Positions 1 through 7,397 are shown, counted from the first letter of the stretch. The stretch is 11,023 bases of DNA from Bacteroidales bacterium H4 (GCA_001701165.1 DAAP01000038.1:1-11023), one strand, 5' to 3'. Numbers and translations are program-made. Notes: a model not told the origin generated them from the sequence alone.

Positions 1-160
1 AATTTATTTAGGACAATATTGCCCGTCAGCTTACATTCCAAAGCCCTACCCCACTTATTATCAATACTCATAAGGGCAATTTGTCACAACAAACGGCATA
101 AGCAGAAAATAATCCGCCACCGCCATATGCACGAGACATGTATCCAACTTTTAGCGTTTT

Positions 161-196
161 TTTGCTAAGTTATTAAGCCGATAAGTATTAACTTTG
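161..196 (+). promoter_or_regulatory. Probable Bacteroidetes-type promoter of mltG
   Basis: TAACTTTG at 189-196 matches the Bacteroidetes -7 consensus TAnnTTTG exactly. TTTG at 161-164 could be the -33 element, but the spacer is 24 bases against the usual 19-21, so that half is weak. An imperfect dyad (AGTTA 168-172, TAACT 189-193) overlaps the -7 box, and a bulged hairpin (146-171) overlaps the -33 region; either could be chance. Transcription would be expected to start about 4-6 bases after the box, that is, almost on the ATG at 201. Confidence 0.45.
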
Positions 197-200
197 TCGT

Positions 201-1301
201 ATGGAAAAGACCGGTCAAAGCGCAACGACAAACGATGCACCACACAAAGAAGAATTTTTGAAAGGCAAGACTGCAAAAGGCACGCGCCGCCGCAAGGTTA
301 TACTATATACTGCCGCAGCCATAACTGCGCTTATCGTCCTCGTCGGCGCATGGGCATGGGTCACCGTAGCACGCACCTACGATGGCGCACAACCTGTGCG
401 CATATACATACCGCGAGGTGCCGACTCGGAAGCCGTCTCCAAAATACTTACTGACAGCCTCGGCAGCTACGGTGCCACTGTAGCACGGATTTGGAGATGG
501 CGTGACGGAAACCCGGAAGTCGCCGCCGGCTCGTACGTCATCACCGAAGGAGACCGCGCGTGGTCGGTAGTCAACCGCTTGCGCTTTGGCGCTCAGACGC
601 CCATAAGGCTAACATTCAATAATATACGGACGCTCGGCGACTTAGCTTCGCGCATCAGTGCCAAAATGATTTGGGACTCCTTAGCTTTCATCAATGGATG
701 CGCCGAAGTGCTTCCGGTCATGGGCTACGACACGCCCGAGCAATACATCGCCGCATTTGTACCTGATACCTACGAGGCATTTTGGACCGACAGTCCGGCC
801 AAGCTCATCAAGCGTCTAACCACAGTGCGCGATGCCTTTTGGACCTCGGAACGATGCCGGCAGGCTAAGGCCTTGAACCTCACGCCCACACAAGTAACCA
901 CCCTGGCGTCCATAGTTGAGGAAGAAACCGCCAAAGACGACGAAAGGCCCAAGGTAGCACGCCTATATCTCAACCGTCTGGCAATAGATATGCCGCTGCA
1001 AGCCGACCCTACCGTCAAATTCGCCATGGGCGACCCCACCCTACGCCGCATCACCGGACCGATGCTCCGCACACCATCTCCCTACAACACTTATCTCAAA
1101 AAAGGCCTTCCGCCGGGTCCTATACGTATGCCGGAACGTGCCACCATCGATGCAGTCCTGTATGCACCGGAACACAACTACATATATATGTGCGCACGCG
1201 AGGACTTCAGCGGATACCACAATTTCACCGACGATTACGCCGTACACAAGGCCAACGGCGCTCGATACCGCGCCGCCCTTGATGCTCGCGGCATCAAGTG
1301 A
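201..1301 (+). CDS. mltG: Endolytic murein transglycosylase MltG (YceG-like)
   Basis: MltG is a membrane-anchored lytic transglycosylase that cuts nascent peptidoglycan strands in the periplasm and so sets glycan chain length. The 366-residue product has a basic cytoplasmic tail (residues 1-32, with TRRRK at 28-32), one membrane helix (about 33-57) and then a YceG domain to the C terminus. The family's active-site stretch is present as TLASIVEEET; Glu240 is the candidate catalytic acid. It is followed by the conserved RLYLNRL and, later, MPLQADPTVKFA and SPYNTY-LPPGPI blocks typical of the family. Length fits the family. The start is the first ATG of the frame; a promoter box ends only 4 bases before it, so either the mRNA is nearly leaderless or translation starts downstream, for example at TTG 258. 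Probably transcribed alone, since a hairpin covers its end and the next gene has its own promoter. Confidence 0.95.
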   Translation: MEKTGQSATTNDAPHKEEFLKGKTAKGTRRRKVILYTAAAITALIVLVGAWAWVTVARTYDGAQPVRIYIPRGADSEAVSKILTDSLGSYGATVARIWRWRDGNPEVAAGSYVITEGDRAWSVVNRLRFGAQTPIRLTFNNIRTLGDLASRISAKMIWDSLAFINGCAEVLPVMGYDTPEQYIAAFVPDTYEAFWTDSPAKLIKRLTTVRDAFWTSERCRQAKALNLTPTQVTTLASIVEEETAKDDERPKVARLYLNRLAIDMPLQADPTVKFAMGDPTLRRITGPMLRTPSPYNTYLKKGLPPGPIRMPERATIDAVLYAPEHNYIYMCAREDFSGYHNFTDDYAVHKANGARYRAALDARGIK

Positions 1302-1305
1302 TTTT
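1278..1305 (+). terminator. Candidate intrinsic terminator spanning the mltG stop codon
   Basis: An 8-base perfect stem (CTTGATGC 1278-1285, GCATCAAG 1291-1298) with a 5-base loop is followed by the TGA stop (1299-1301) and TTTT (1302-1305). The stem lies within the last codons of mltG. The T-run is short, so termination may be partial, but the position at the gene end and the separate promoter of the next gene support the call. Confidence 0.4.
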
Positions 1306-1598
1306 CCTATCTTCCGGATACACACCATCGCATAACACGCCTATTGCGGCCGCCAACGACGGTCCGAAAAACTACGTTGCATCCAATGCAAAAGCTATCG
1401 ATTTTTCAGGACGAATGACATGACCGTGTCTTCATGCACGTTTTACGACGATTATATCGAACACGCTATAGAAGACATATTCATATTTGGCCAAATCGCA
1501 CTTTGTTACGGAATTTTTCCTCCGCCAAGAGTTCCGCATCTCGACAAAAGTATGTAAATTTGTAAATTGTAACCAAACGACAGAATTAGACACACGTC
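1302..1598. other. Intergenic region between mltG and the DUF5106 gene
   Basis: This gap of 297 bases holds no convincing gene. It contains a short hairpin (TTGCAT 1377-1382, ATGCAA 1386-1391), a 45-codon open frame from ATG 1420 to TAA 1557 preceded by AGGA, and the promoter of the downstream cluster near its right end. The open frame has no recognisable motif, and its stop lies inside the promoter box, so I do not call it a gene. Confidence 0.5.
1532..1562 (+). promoter_or_regulatory. Probable promoter of the 1599-9086 gene cluster
   Basis: TAAATTTG at 1555-1562 fits the Bacteroidetes -7 box TAnnTTTG. Counting 19 bases upstream gives TTCC at 1532-1535, only a poor -33 element. Start of transcription would fall near 1567, giving a leader of roughly 30 bases before ATG 1599. 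The box sits in a tandem repeat (TGTAAATT at 1553-1560 and 1561-1568, then GTAA), which may be simple AT-rich sequence or a protein-binding site. Confidence 0.5.
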
Positions 1599-2591
1599 AT
1601 GAACATATACAAATATGCACAAAGTATGCGTCGCATGGCAACCATAGCCGTCATCGCCACAATCGCTGTGTCGGCGTCTTATGCCGCCGAGCCGCAGCTA
1701 CTCGTCGAGATGCCCGTGCCGCCAAGCGAAATTGTCCGTATGGACCAACGCGCCAACTATATACTTGACAATTTTTGGAAAAACTGCAATTTCAAGAGTA
1801 TATTCTCATCCAAGGAGCGCCTGGACTACACCATGGGGCAATTTTTTGCACTGACACCGCTGGCAACTGCCGACACGGTACACATCGCCATCAATCGGCT
1901 GCTTACAGGCGTGGAAAAATCGGCACCCAAGCAGTTGCCCGAATTGGCACGCATAGCCGAGCGCTGGACTTATGCTGACAGCGCCGAATACCAAAGTGAT
2001 GAGCTCTACCTGCCTTTCGTGAAGGCCGTAGTGGACTGCAAAAAAGTCAAGGGAGCCGAACGCGCACGCTTCGAAGCCCAGTACACAACACTGACGTCAA
2101 GCAGCGTCGGTTGCACCGTGCCCGACTTCGAGTTTGTACGTCCTGACGGCTCCATCGGACACTTCGGCGAAGTGGACGCGCCGCACATCCTGCTGATGTT
2201 CTTCGACCCGGACTGTGCCGACTGCCGACTGGCCAAGGCTCGCTTCAGTGCCGATTACGCCATCAACTGGCTGTGCGAAAAAGGCATACTGAAAATTGTG
2301 GCAATATATCCCGGTGAGGACAGCGACCAATGGCGTGCCGAGGCCTTGGATATGCCCGATACGTGGGTCAAAGGCAGTTACGCCGATGCAGACACCTATT
2401 TCGCCATGCCCACCATGCCCATGCTATACTACATAGACAAGCAACATGTGGTGCAAGCCAAAGACGTCAAGCCCGACAATGTACTCAAGGCCTTTCAAGC
2501 GCTTGTACGCAGCATCGTCAACAGCGCACAGGCCGCAGACAGCGACAAACCCGCCGGCAATACCGATGAAGAGCAAAATAAATCCGAATAA
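1599..2591 (+). CDS. Exported DUF5106 / thioredoxin-like domain protein
   Basis: This 330-residue protein is probably a periplasmic thiol-disulfide or redox-related protein; its substrate is unknown. A signal peptide is visible: basic RR at 11-12, a hydrophobic core at 14-26 and an SASYA-A cleavage site near residue 29. The middle (about 45-170) resembles the DUF5106 helical region that precedes thioredoxin folds in Bacteroidetes. The C-terminal part (about 180-310) is thioredoxin-like: FFDPDCADC places a CxxC pair at Cys206 and Cys209, and the TMP motif puts the expected cis-proline at Pro274. The tail after 315 is polar and likely disordered. ATG 1599 fits the promoter; internal ATGs at 1626 and 1635 would give a more compact signal peptide. 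It leads the cluster, 27 bases ahead of mnmA with no promoter between them. The intact CxxC suggests redox activity, but this is inferred. Confidence 0.8.
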   Translation: MNIYKYAQSMRRMATIAVIATIAVSASYAAEPQLLVEMPVPPSEIVRMDQRANYILDNFWKNCNFKSIFSSKERLDYTMGQFFALTPLATADTVHIAINRLLTGVEKSAPKQLPELARIAERWTYADSAEYQSDELYLPFVKAVVDCKKVKGAERARFEAQYTTLTSSSVGCTVPDFEFVRPDGSIGHFGEVDAPHILLMFFDPDCADCRLAKARFSADYAINWLCEKGILKIVAIYPGEDSDQWRAEALDMPDTWVKGSYADADTYFAMPTMPMLYYIDKQHVVQAKDVKPDNVLKAFQALVRSIVNSAQAADSDKPAGNTDEEQNKSE

Positions 2592-2618
2592 CCCTCGCAC
2601 GCAAGACCCGGCACACAC

Positions 2619-3725
2619 ATGAAGATAGCCGTACTGATTTCCGGAGGCGTCGATAGCGCCGTAGCCGTCTACCGCCTGCTCGAACAAGGGCACGACCTGC
2701 ACTTGTTCTACATACGCATAGGACTGGACAACGGCGAGGGCGACTGCTCGGCTGACGAGGACATAGAGATGTGCACGCTCATAGCACGCCGCTTCGGATT
2801 GCCCTTCGATGTAGTATCGCTGCACCAAGAATATTGGGACAACGTCATGGAATACGCCCTGCGCACAGTGCGCCAAGGGCTGACGCCAAATCCCGACATG
2901 ATGTGCAACAAGATGATAAAGTTCGGATATTTCGAGCAACGCTGGGGGCACCTCTACGACATGACCGCAACCGGCCATTACGCAACCGTCATCACCGATT
3001 CCGATGGTCACAAATGGCTGGGCACAGCCATCGACCCGGTCAAGGATCAAACCGACTTCCTGGCACGCATAAGTTACGAACAACTGAACCACCTGATGTT
3101 CCCCATAGGCGACCTACCCAAAGAGGAAGTACGCCGCATAGCCGCCGAAGTACACATGCCCAACGCCATGCGCAAGGACTCGCAAGGCATATGCTTCCTT
3201 GGCAAAATAAATTACAACGACTTCATACGCCGACACCTCGGCGAGCGCCCCGGACCTATCGTCGAAATCGAAACCGGGCGCAAGCTGGGCGAGCATCGCG
3301 GATTTTGGTTTCACACCATAGGACAACGCAAGGGACTGGGACTCAGCGGAGGCCCATGGTATGTCGTACGCAAAAACGCCCACGACAACGTCGTGTACGT
3401 CTCCGGAGGATACGACACCGCCAAACAATACGGCGATACGCTGCCACTCACCGAGATGCACTACATCTCCGGATGCCCATGGACTCCCGAAGACCTGGCA
3501 AAAGGCGTTGACATAACCTTCAAAAACAGACACACGCCTGAATTTACGGATGCAACAATGACATTGGCCCCCAACGGCGACTACGTGGTACGTGCCGCGC
3601 ACCAAGTCCAAGGCATAGCACCCGGCCAGTTCTGCGTAATCTACGACAAGGAACGCCACCGCTGCTTCGGCTCGGGCATAATCACCGGCGCAAGCGTCAT
3701 CACCGACAACCTTGACACAAAGTAA
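2619..3725 (+). CDS. mnmA: tRNA-specific 2-thiouridylase MnmA
   Basis: MnmA is a cytoplasmic ATP-dependent enzyme that puts sulfur on C2 of the wobble uridine (U34) of tRNA-Lys, -Glu and -Gln, using persulfide sulfur from a cysteine desulfurase relay. The 368-residue product begins with the PP-loop ATP-binding motif SGGVDS (residues 8-13). The two catalytic cysteines are both present: Cys96 in NPDMMCNK and Cys192 in KDSQGICF. Family blocks GHYA, KDQTDFLARI, FPIGDLPKEEVR and TIGQRKGLGLSGGPWYV follow, and the C-terminal beta-barrel runs to the end. Length and order are normal. Bacteroidales often carry more than one MnmA paralogue; this one has both cysteines and looks active. It follows the DUF5106 gene by 27 bases and ends 7 bases before the next start, so co-transcription is likely. 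Confidence 0.95.
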   Translation: MKIAVLISGGVDSAVAVYRLLEQGHDLHLFYIRIGLDNGEGDCSADEDIEMCTLIARRFGLPFDVVSLHQEYWDNVMEYALRTVRQGLTPNPDMMCNKMIKFGYFEQRWGHLYDMTATGHYATVITDSDGHKWLGTAIDPVKDQTDFLARISYEQLNHLMFPIGDLPKEEVRRIAAEVHMPNAMRKDSQGICFLGKINYNDFIRRHLGERPGPIVEIETGRKLGEHRGFWFHTIGQRKGLGLSGGPWYVVRKNAHDNVVYVSGGYDTAKQYGDTLPLTEMHYISGCPWTPEDLAKGVDITFKNRHTPEFTDATMTLAPNGDYVVRAAHQVQGIAPGQFCVIYDKERHRCFGSGIITGASVITDNLDTK

Positions 3726-3732
3726 AACCGCC

Positions 3733-4341
3733 ATGGACAACAGAATAAGACTCAGAATAATGGGCATAAGCTACAACCCCGTACGCAGCGGAGCCTTCGC
3801 ACTGCTCCTTGCCGACGAAGAGGGCGAAAAACGCATACCCATACTCATAGGGGCCAGCGAAGCACAGGCCATAGGCATCAAGATGCAAGGCGTAATTCCG
3901 CCGCGCCCCATGACTCACGACCTATTTTGCTCTCTCGGCCAAGCCTTTGGCATACAGCTCGAAGAGGTGTTCATCTACCGCTTCGAAGATGGAATTTTCT
4001 CCTCTGAAATAACCTTTCGCGACCGCGAAGGCAAGGAAGCCGTACTGGACGCTCGCACCTCAGATGCCGTAGCCATAGCCGTGCGCGTCGGAGCTCCAAT
4101 ATACACCACCCCCGAAATCTTGGAACGTGCCGGTCTGTCCTTGGAGGAATGTATCACCGAAGACCTCAATAAAGATTCGGAAGACAGGACTCGCCAAGCA
4201 TCAAAAACAGAATCACAAGACCCGGACGAAATGTCCGATGAACAGCTCGAGGCGTTGCTCGAACAGCTGACTCGCGACGAAGAGTACGAGGAAGCCGCTC
4301 GCATCAATTCCATACTTCGCCAACGCCGAAAGGACAAATAA
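3733..4341 (+). CDS. Bifunctional nuclease-family protein (DUF151) with C-terminal UVR motif
   Basis: The 202-residue product matches the bifunctional nuclease (BFN, DUF151) family, whose plant members show RNase and DNase activity; the bacterial role is unclear. The BFN domain spans about residues 4-135, with conserved blocks RIPILIGASEAQAI, PPRPMTHDLF and LDARTSDAVAIAVR. An acidic linker rich in D, E and Q follows. The C terminus (about 170-200) reads EQLEALLEQL-EEYEEAARIN, a UvrB/UvrC (UVR) helical-hairpin motif that could bind another protein. I chose ATG 3733, which leaves 7 bases after mnmA and begins MDNRIRLRIMGISYN, as relatives do; a TTG at 3712 would add seven residues and overlap mnmA. 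Nuclease activity cannot be deduced from sequence alone. Confidence 0.88.
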   Translation: MDNRIRLRIMGISYNPVRSGAFALLLADEEGEKRIPILIGASEAQAIGIKMQGVIPPRPMTHDLFCSLGQAFGIQLEEVFIYRFEDGIFSSEITFRDREGKEAVLDARTSDAVAIAVRVGAPIYTTPEILERAGLSLEECITEDLNKDSEDRTRQASKTESQDPDEMSDEQLEALLEQLTRDEEYEEAARINSILRQRRKDK

Positions 4342-4399
4342 ACGACAAACCTAAAAAACCATACAATAAACCAATCAACCAAAAATCACACACGCTTCA

Positions 4400-5761
4400 A
4401 TGAAAAGCTCCACTTTAAAAGCCAAACTTGCGACTCTAAGCTTCTTCGAGTTTGCAATATGGGGAACGTACCTCGTATCCATGGGCATGTTCCTGTATCA
4501 CGTAGGCTTAGGCCAGGAAATATTTCTCTTTTATATGGTTCAGGGACTTGTGTCTCTGTTTATGCCCGCCGTGATGGGCATCGTTGCCGACCGTTGGCTA
4601 CCGGCACAAAAAACCTTGGCTCTATGCCACTTCATAGCCGCCATATTTATGTTTGCCGCCGGATACTATGCCATGTCGGTACTGCCTGATGGATGGATCG
4701 AAATGACCCACGAACAGCTGGTCGGCTATGTGGACTTCGGCACAATATTCACGCTGTATACCATCTCTGTGGCTTTCTATATGCCCACAATAGGACTTAA
4801 CAACTCGGTGGCCTTCAATGCCCTCGAAAGAGGAGGCCTGGACACGGTCAAGGACTTCCCTCCCATACGAGTATTCGGAACTGTAGGCTTCATCGTGGCC
4901 GAACTGATGGTAAATTTTGTGGAAATAGACGGTATCACACTGCAAAAAAGCTACACCCAATTCTTTGCCACCGGCGCTTTCGGCATCATCATGGCTCTGT
5001 ACGCGTTGACCATGCCCAAATGTCCGGTCAACAAGAGCGCCAGTGGCGGACTTGCCGATGCCCTCGGCCTGCGTGCCTTCGCCCTATTCAAGACACGCCG
5101 CATGGCCATATTCTTCATATTCTCGATGCTACTGGGCGTATCGCTGCAAATCACCAACAGCTATGGCACCACCTTCATCGAAAGCTTCAGCAAAGTGACC
5201 GAATACAGCGAAGGACTGCTCAACGGATGGTTTGCACACAACCCGACATTCCTGATTTCGATTTCGCAATGCTCCGAAGCCCTGTGCATTCTGATGATAG
5301 CCTTCTGCCTTAAGCGCTTCGGCATCAAAGGCGTAATGCTGATTGCAATGTTTGCATGGGTACTACGCTTCGGTTTCTTCGGCATCGGCGACACCAACTT
5401 CCCCGGCGTCATCTTCCTCATCCTGTCCTGCATCGTCTACGGCGTTGCCTTCGACTTCTTCAACGTCTCCGGCGGTATTTACGTCGACCAACAGACCGAC
5501 CCCAAGCTGCGCTCATCCGCTCAAGGTCTTTTCATGATTATGACCAACGGTATCGGCGCTTCGCTGGGCACATTTATAGCCGGCGAATTTGTAGTCAATA
5601 AATACGTTATGACACAAGAAGTAGGGACACAAGCCATGATTGACGGATGGCATCACTCGTGGTTCATCTTTGCCGCATACGCCTTAGCCGTATTTATCAT
5701 GTTCTACTTCTGCTTCAAAGCTCCCAAGAAAGTCGAAGAAAAAACAGTCAACAATATCTAA
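4400..5761 (+). CDS. Nucleoside:H+ symporter-type MFS permease (NupG-like)
   Basis: This 453-residue inner-membrane transporter has about 12 hydrophobic segments and fits the nucleoside:H+ symporter branch of the major facilitator superfamily (E. coli NupG/XapB type). It would import nucleosides using the proton gradient for salvage. The opening block LSFFEFAIWGTYLVSMG is a hallmark of the branch; FMPAVMGIVADRW after the second helix is the family's form of the loop 2-3 MFS motif, and the C-terminal half carries YVDQQTDPKLRSSAQGLF. The protein ends in a short charged tail. Upstream, 4342-4399 is a C- and A-rich unstructured leader without an evident promoter. A strong hairpin follows immediately after the stop. 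The exact substrate (purine, pyrimidine or both) cannot be read from the sequence. Confidence 0.88.
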   Translation: MKSSTLKAKLATLSFFEFAIWGTYLVSMGMFLYHVGLGQEIFLFYMVQGLVSLFMPAVMGIVADRWLPAQKTLALCHFIAAIFMFAAGYYAMSVLPDGWIEMTHEQLVGYVDFGTIFTLYTISVAFYMPTIGLNNSVAFNALERGGLDTVKDFPPIRVFGTVGFIVAELMVNFVEIDGITLQKSYTQFFATGAFGIIMALYALTMPKCPVNKSASGGLADALGLRAFALFKTRRMAIFFIFSMLLGVSLQITNSYGTTFIESFSKVTEYSEGLLNGWFAHNPTFLISISQCSEALCILMIAFCLKRFGIKGVMLIAMFAWVLRFGFFGIGDTNFPGVIFLILSCIVYGVAFDFFNVSGGIYVDQQTDPKLRSSAQGLFMIMTNGIGASLGTFIAGEFVVNKYVMTQEVGTQAMIDGWHHSWFIFAAYALAVFIMFYFCFKAPKKVEEKTVNNI

Positions 5762-5768
5762 CAGCCAA

Positions 5769-5807
5769 TAAAGTGCGGTGTCCGAATGTCTCGGACATCG
5801 CGCTTTA
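5769..5807 (+). terminator. Strong hairpin between the permease gene and rsmE
   Basis: A 17-pair stem with no unpaired base runs from 5769-5785 to 5791-5807, with a 5-base loop (ATGTC) and two G-U wobbles. It begins 7 bases after the permease stop. It is the most stable-looking structure in the window. The base of the stem ends in CTTTA rather than a long T-run, so it may be a partial terminator, an attenuator or a 3' mRNA stabiliser. No TAnnTTTG promoter appears between it and rsmE, which suggests some read-through. Confidence 0.5.
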
Positions 5808-5829
5808 ACGGCCAACGACACATACGGGA

Positions 5830-6537
5830 ATGATCCAGTTCTACGCGCCCGACATACAGCAAACATTGACGCTGCCGCCCGAAGACAGCGCACACGCCGT
5901 ACGCGTGCTGCGTATGCACACGGGCGACACATTATATGTCGTGGACGGTCGCGGCACACGCTACACATGCACCCTCGTAGCCGGCGATGCACGCCGCGCA
6001 GTCGTAGCAATCGATGACGCCGTTACCATCGAACGCGTATGGCCTGCGGACATCACCGTAGCCGTCGCACCGGCCAAACATATAGACCGCACCGAATGGC
6101 TGGTCGAAAAACTGGTGGAAATCGGAGTAGACAACATCGTCCCGGTGCTATGCGCTCGGTCGGAACGTCGCGAAATCAAGGTAGAACGCCTCCGCAAAAT
6201 TGCCGTTTCGGCTATGAAACAGTCGCTTAAGGCTATCATGCCGAACATCGCCGAAATGACCCCGCTACCCCAACTGCTACGGCAAACCACGGCACAGCAA
6301 CGCTTTATCGGGTATTGCGATGCTCACACCGAGCGGACGCTCCTTTCAAAGGCATTGCAACCGCGCCTTAGCACGCTGCTGCTCATAGGCCCCGAAGGGG
6401 ATTTCTCCCCACAAGAAGTAAAACAATGCCTCGACGCCGGATGCAGAGCTGTCACCATGGGCGACAACCGCCTGCGCACCGAGACAGCCGCACTCGTCGC
6501 CTGCGACACCTTCCATATCATCAACCAAATTCACTAA
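5830..6537 (+). CDS. rsmE: 16S rRNA (uracil-1498-N3) methyltransferase RsmE
   Basis: RsmE uses S-adenosylmethionine to methylate N3 of U1498 in 16S rRNA, in the decoding region of assembled 30S subunits. The 235-residue product has an N-terminal PUA-like RNA-binding domain (about 1-70, with HAVRVLRMHTGD) and a C-terminal SPOUT trefoil-knot domain. Signature blocks are KHIDRTEWLVEKLVEIGV, IGPEGDFS (Gly187-Pro188-Glu189-Gly190) and LRTETAAL (from Leu215), which form the SAM pocket and knot. Length is normal. ATG 5830 is preceded by GGGA close to the start. The stop codon overlaps the start of kdsA by one base (TAATG), pointing to translational coupling with that gene. Confidence 0.94.
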   Translation: MIQFYAPDIQQTLTLPPEDSAHAVRVLRMHTGDTLYVVDGRGTRYTCTLVAGDARRAVVAIDDAVTIERVWPADITVAVAPAKHIDRTEWLVEKLVEIGVDNIVPVLCARSERREIKVERLRKIAVSAMKQSLKAIMPNIAEMTPLPQLLRQTTAQQRFIGYCDAHTERTLLSKALQPRLSTLLLIGPEGDFSPQEVKQCLDAGCRAVTMGDNRLRTETAALVACDTFHIINQIH

Positions 6538-7370
6538 TGAACGCCAACGAATTACTGCAATATCTGACCCCGACAGCAGTCAAAGGCACAACATTCTTCC
6601 TTCTGGCCGGCCCTTGCGTCATCGAGGGCGAAAAAATGGCACTCGACATTGCCGAAAAGATACTGAGTACAACCTCCGAGCTGGGTATACCCTACGTTTT
6701 CAAAGGCAGCTACCGCAAGGCCAACCGCAGCCGCCTAGACTCGTTCCAAGGCATAGGTGACGAAAAAGCTCTGCGCATACTCGCAAAAGTGCGCGACACC
6801 TTCGGCATTCCCGTGGTCACGGACATCCACCTGCCCGCCGAAGCCGCCATGGCCGCCGAATACGTGGATATTCTGCAAATTCCGGCGTTCCTATGCCGCC
6901 AAACCGACCTGCTGGTGGCCGCCGCACACACCGGCAAGATGGTCAACATCAAGAAAGGGCAATTTCTGGCACCCGAATCGATGCATTTCGCCGTCGAAAA
7001 AGTCCGACAAAGCGGCAACGATGCCGTAGCCGTCACCGACCGCGGTACAATGCTTGGATACGGCGACCTCGTGGTCGATATGCGCGGCATACCCGTGATG
7101 CAGCAGCAATGCGGATGCCCGGTCATTATGGACATTACACACTCGCTGCAACAGCCCAATACCAACAACGGAGTCACCGGCGGGCATCCCGAACTGATTG
7201 AGACCCTCGGCCGCGCGGCCATAGCCGTAGGCGCCAACGGCATATTTATCGAGACACACCCGCAACCGGCCAAAGCCCTCTCCGATGGCGCCAATATGCT
7301 GCGTCTGGACCTACTGCCCACGCTATTGCGGCATCTTTTGGCCATACGACGCACCATCGCCGCATTCTGA
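6537..7370 (+). CDS. kdsA: 3-deoxy-8-phosphooctulonate (KDO-8-P) synthase KdsA
   Basis: KdsA condenses phosphoenolpyruvate with arabinose-5-phosphate to make KDO-8-phosphate, the first committed step toward KDO, the sugar linking lipid A to the rest of LPS. The 277-residue product is a single TIM-barrel domain of normal length. Conserved blocks include LLAGPCVIEGE, FKGSYRKANRSR, LQIPAFLCRQTDL, NIKKGQFLAP and DRGTMLGYGDLVVDM. Cys27, His202, Glu239 and Asp250 occupy the four metal-ligand positions of the Aquifex enzyme, with identical His-Glu (37) and Glu-Asp (11) spacing; E. coli has Asn in place of the Cys. This is therefore probably the metal-dependent class. The start at 6537 overlaps the rsmE stop as TAATG; the frame is open further upstream inside rsmE, but those codons encode an Arg-rich stretch unlike KdsA. 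Confidence 0.95.
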   Translation: MNANELLQYLTPTAVKGTTFFLLAGPCVIEGEKMALDIAEKILSTTSELGIPYVFKGSYRKANRSRLDSFQGIGDEKALRILAKVRDTFGIPVVTDIHLPAEAAMAAEYVDILQIPAFLCRQTDLLVAAAHTGKMVNIKKGQFLAPESMHFAVEKVRQSGNDAVAVTDRGTMLGYGDLVVDMRGIPVMQQQCGCPVIMDITHSLQQPNTNNGVTGGHPELIETLGRAAIAVGANGIFIETHPQPAKALSDGANMLRLDLLPTLLRHLLAIRRTIAAF

Positions 7371-7397
7371 CATCTTCACACTCATACCACACGACAG

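Noticed and set aside
68..139. Minus-strand 23-residue Gly-rich open frame
   Set aside because: Too short, no promoter match upstream and no known family.
1..168. Plus-strand frame open from the left edge to a TAA at 166-168
   Set aside because: The translation has no recognisable motif and a biased basic/His-rich composition; the DNA is AT-rich like an intergenic region. It could be a gene tail, but nothing supports it.
2424..3092. Long minus-strand open frame (222 codons) opposite the DUF5106 gene and mnmA
   Set aside because: It lies antisense to two well-supported genes, has no domain signature, and follows from the codon bias of the GC-rich plus-strand genes.
2771..3511. Plus-strand 246-codon frame inside mnmA
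   Set aside because: An Arg/His-rich out-of-frame translation, typical of a shadow frame in GC-rich coding DNA; mnmA itself is certain.
1599..3725. Thioredoxin-like protein as a sulfur-relay partner of MnmA
   Set aside because: The protein has a signal peptide and should be periplasmic, while MnmA works in the cytoplasm, so adjacency alone does not support a shared reaction.
3712..3732. TTG start for the bifunctional nuclease gene, overlapping mnmA
   Set aside because: ATG 3733 gives the usual N terminus and a normal 7-base gap; the TTG version adds seven residues with no support.
5771..5779. AAGTGCGGT, identical to the core of the Haemophilus DNA uptake signal, in the arm of the mid-cluster hairpin
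   Set aside because: A single copy in a Bacteroidales-like genome; a 9-base match by chance is plausible and no second copy was noticed.
6426..6536. Upstream extension of the kdsA frame into rsmE
   Set aside because: The 37 extra residues are Arg/His-rich shadow sequence of rsmE, and the TAATG start gives a normal-length KdsA.
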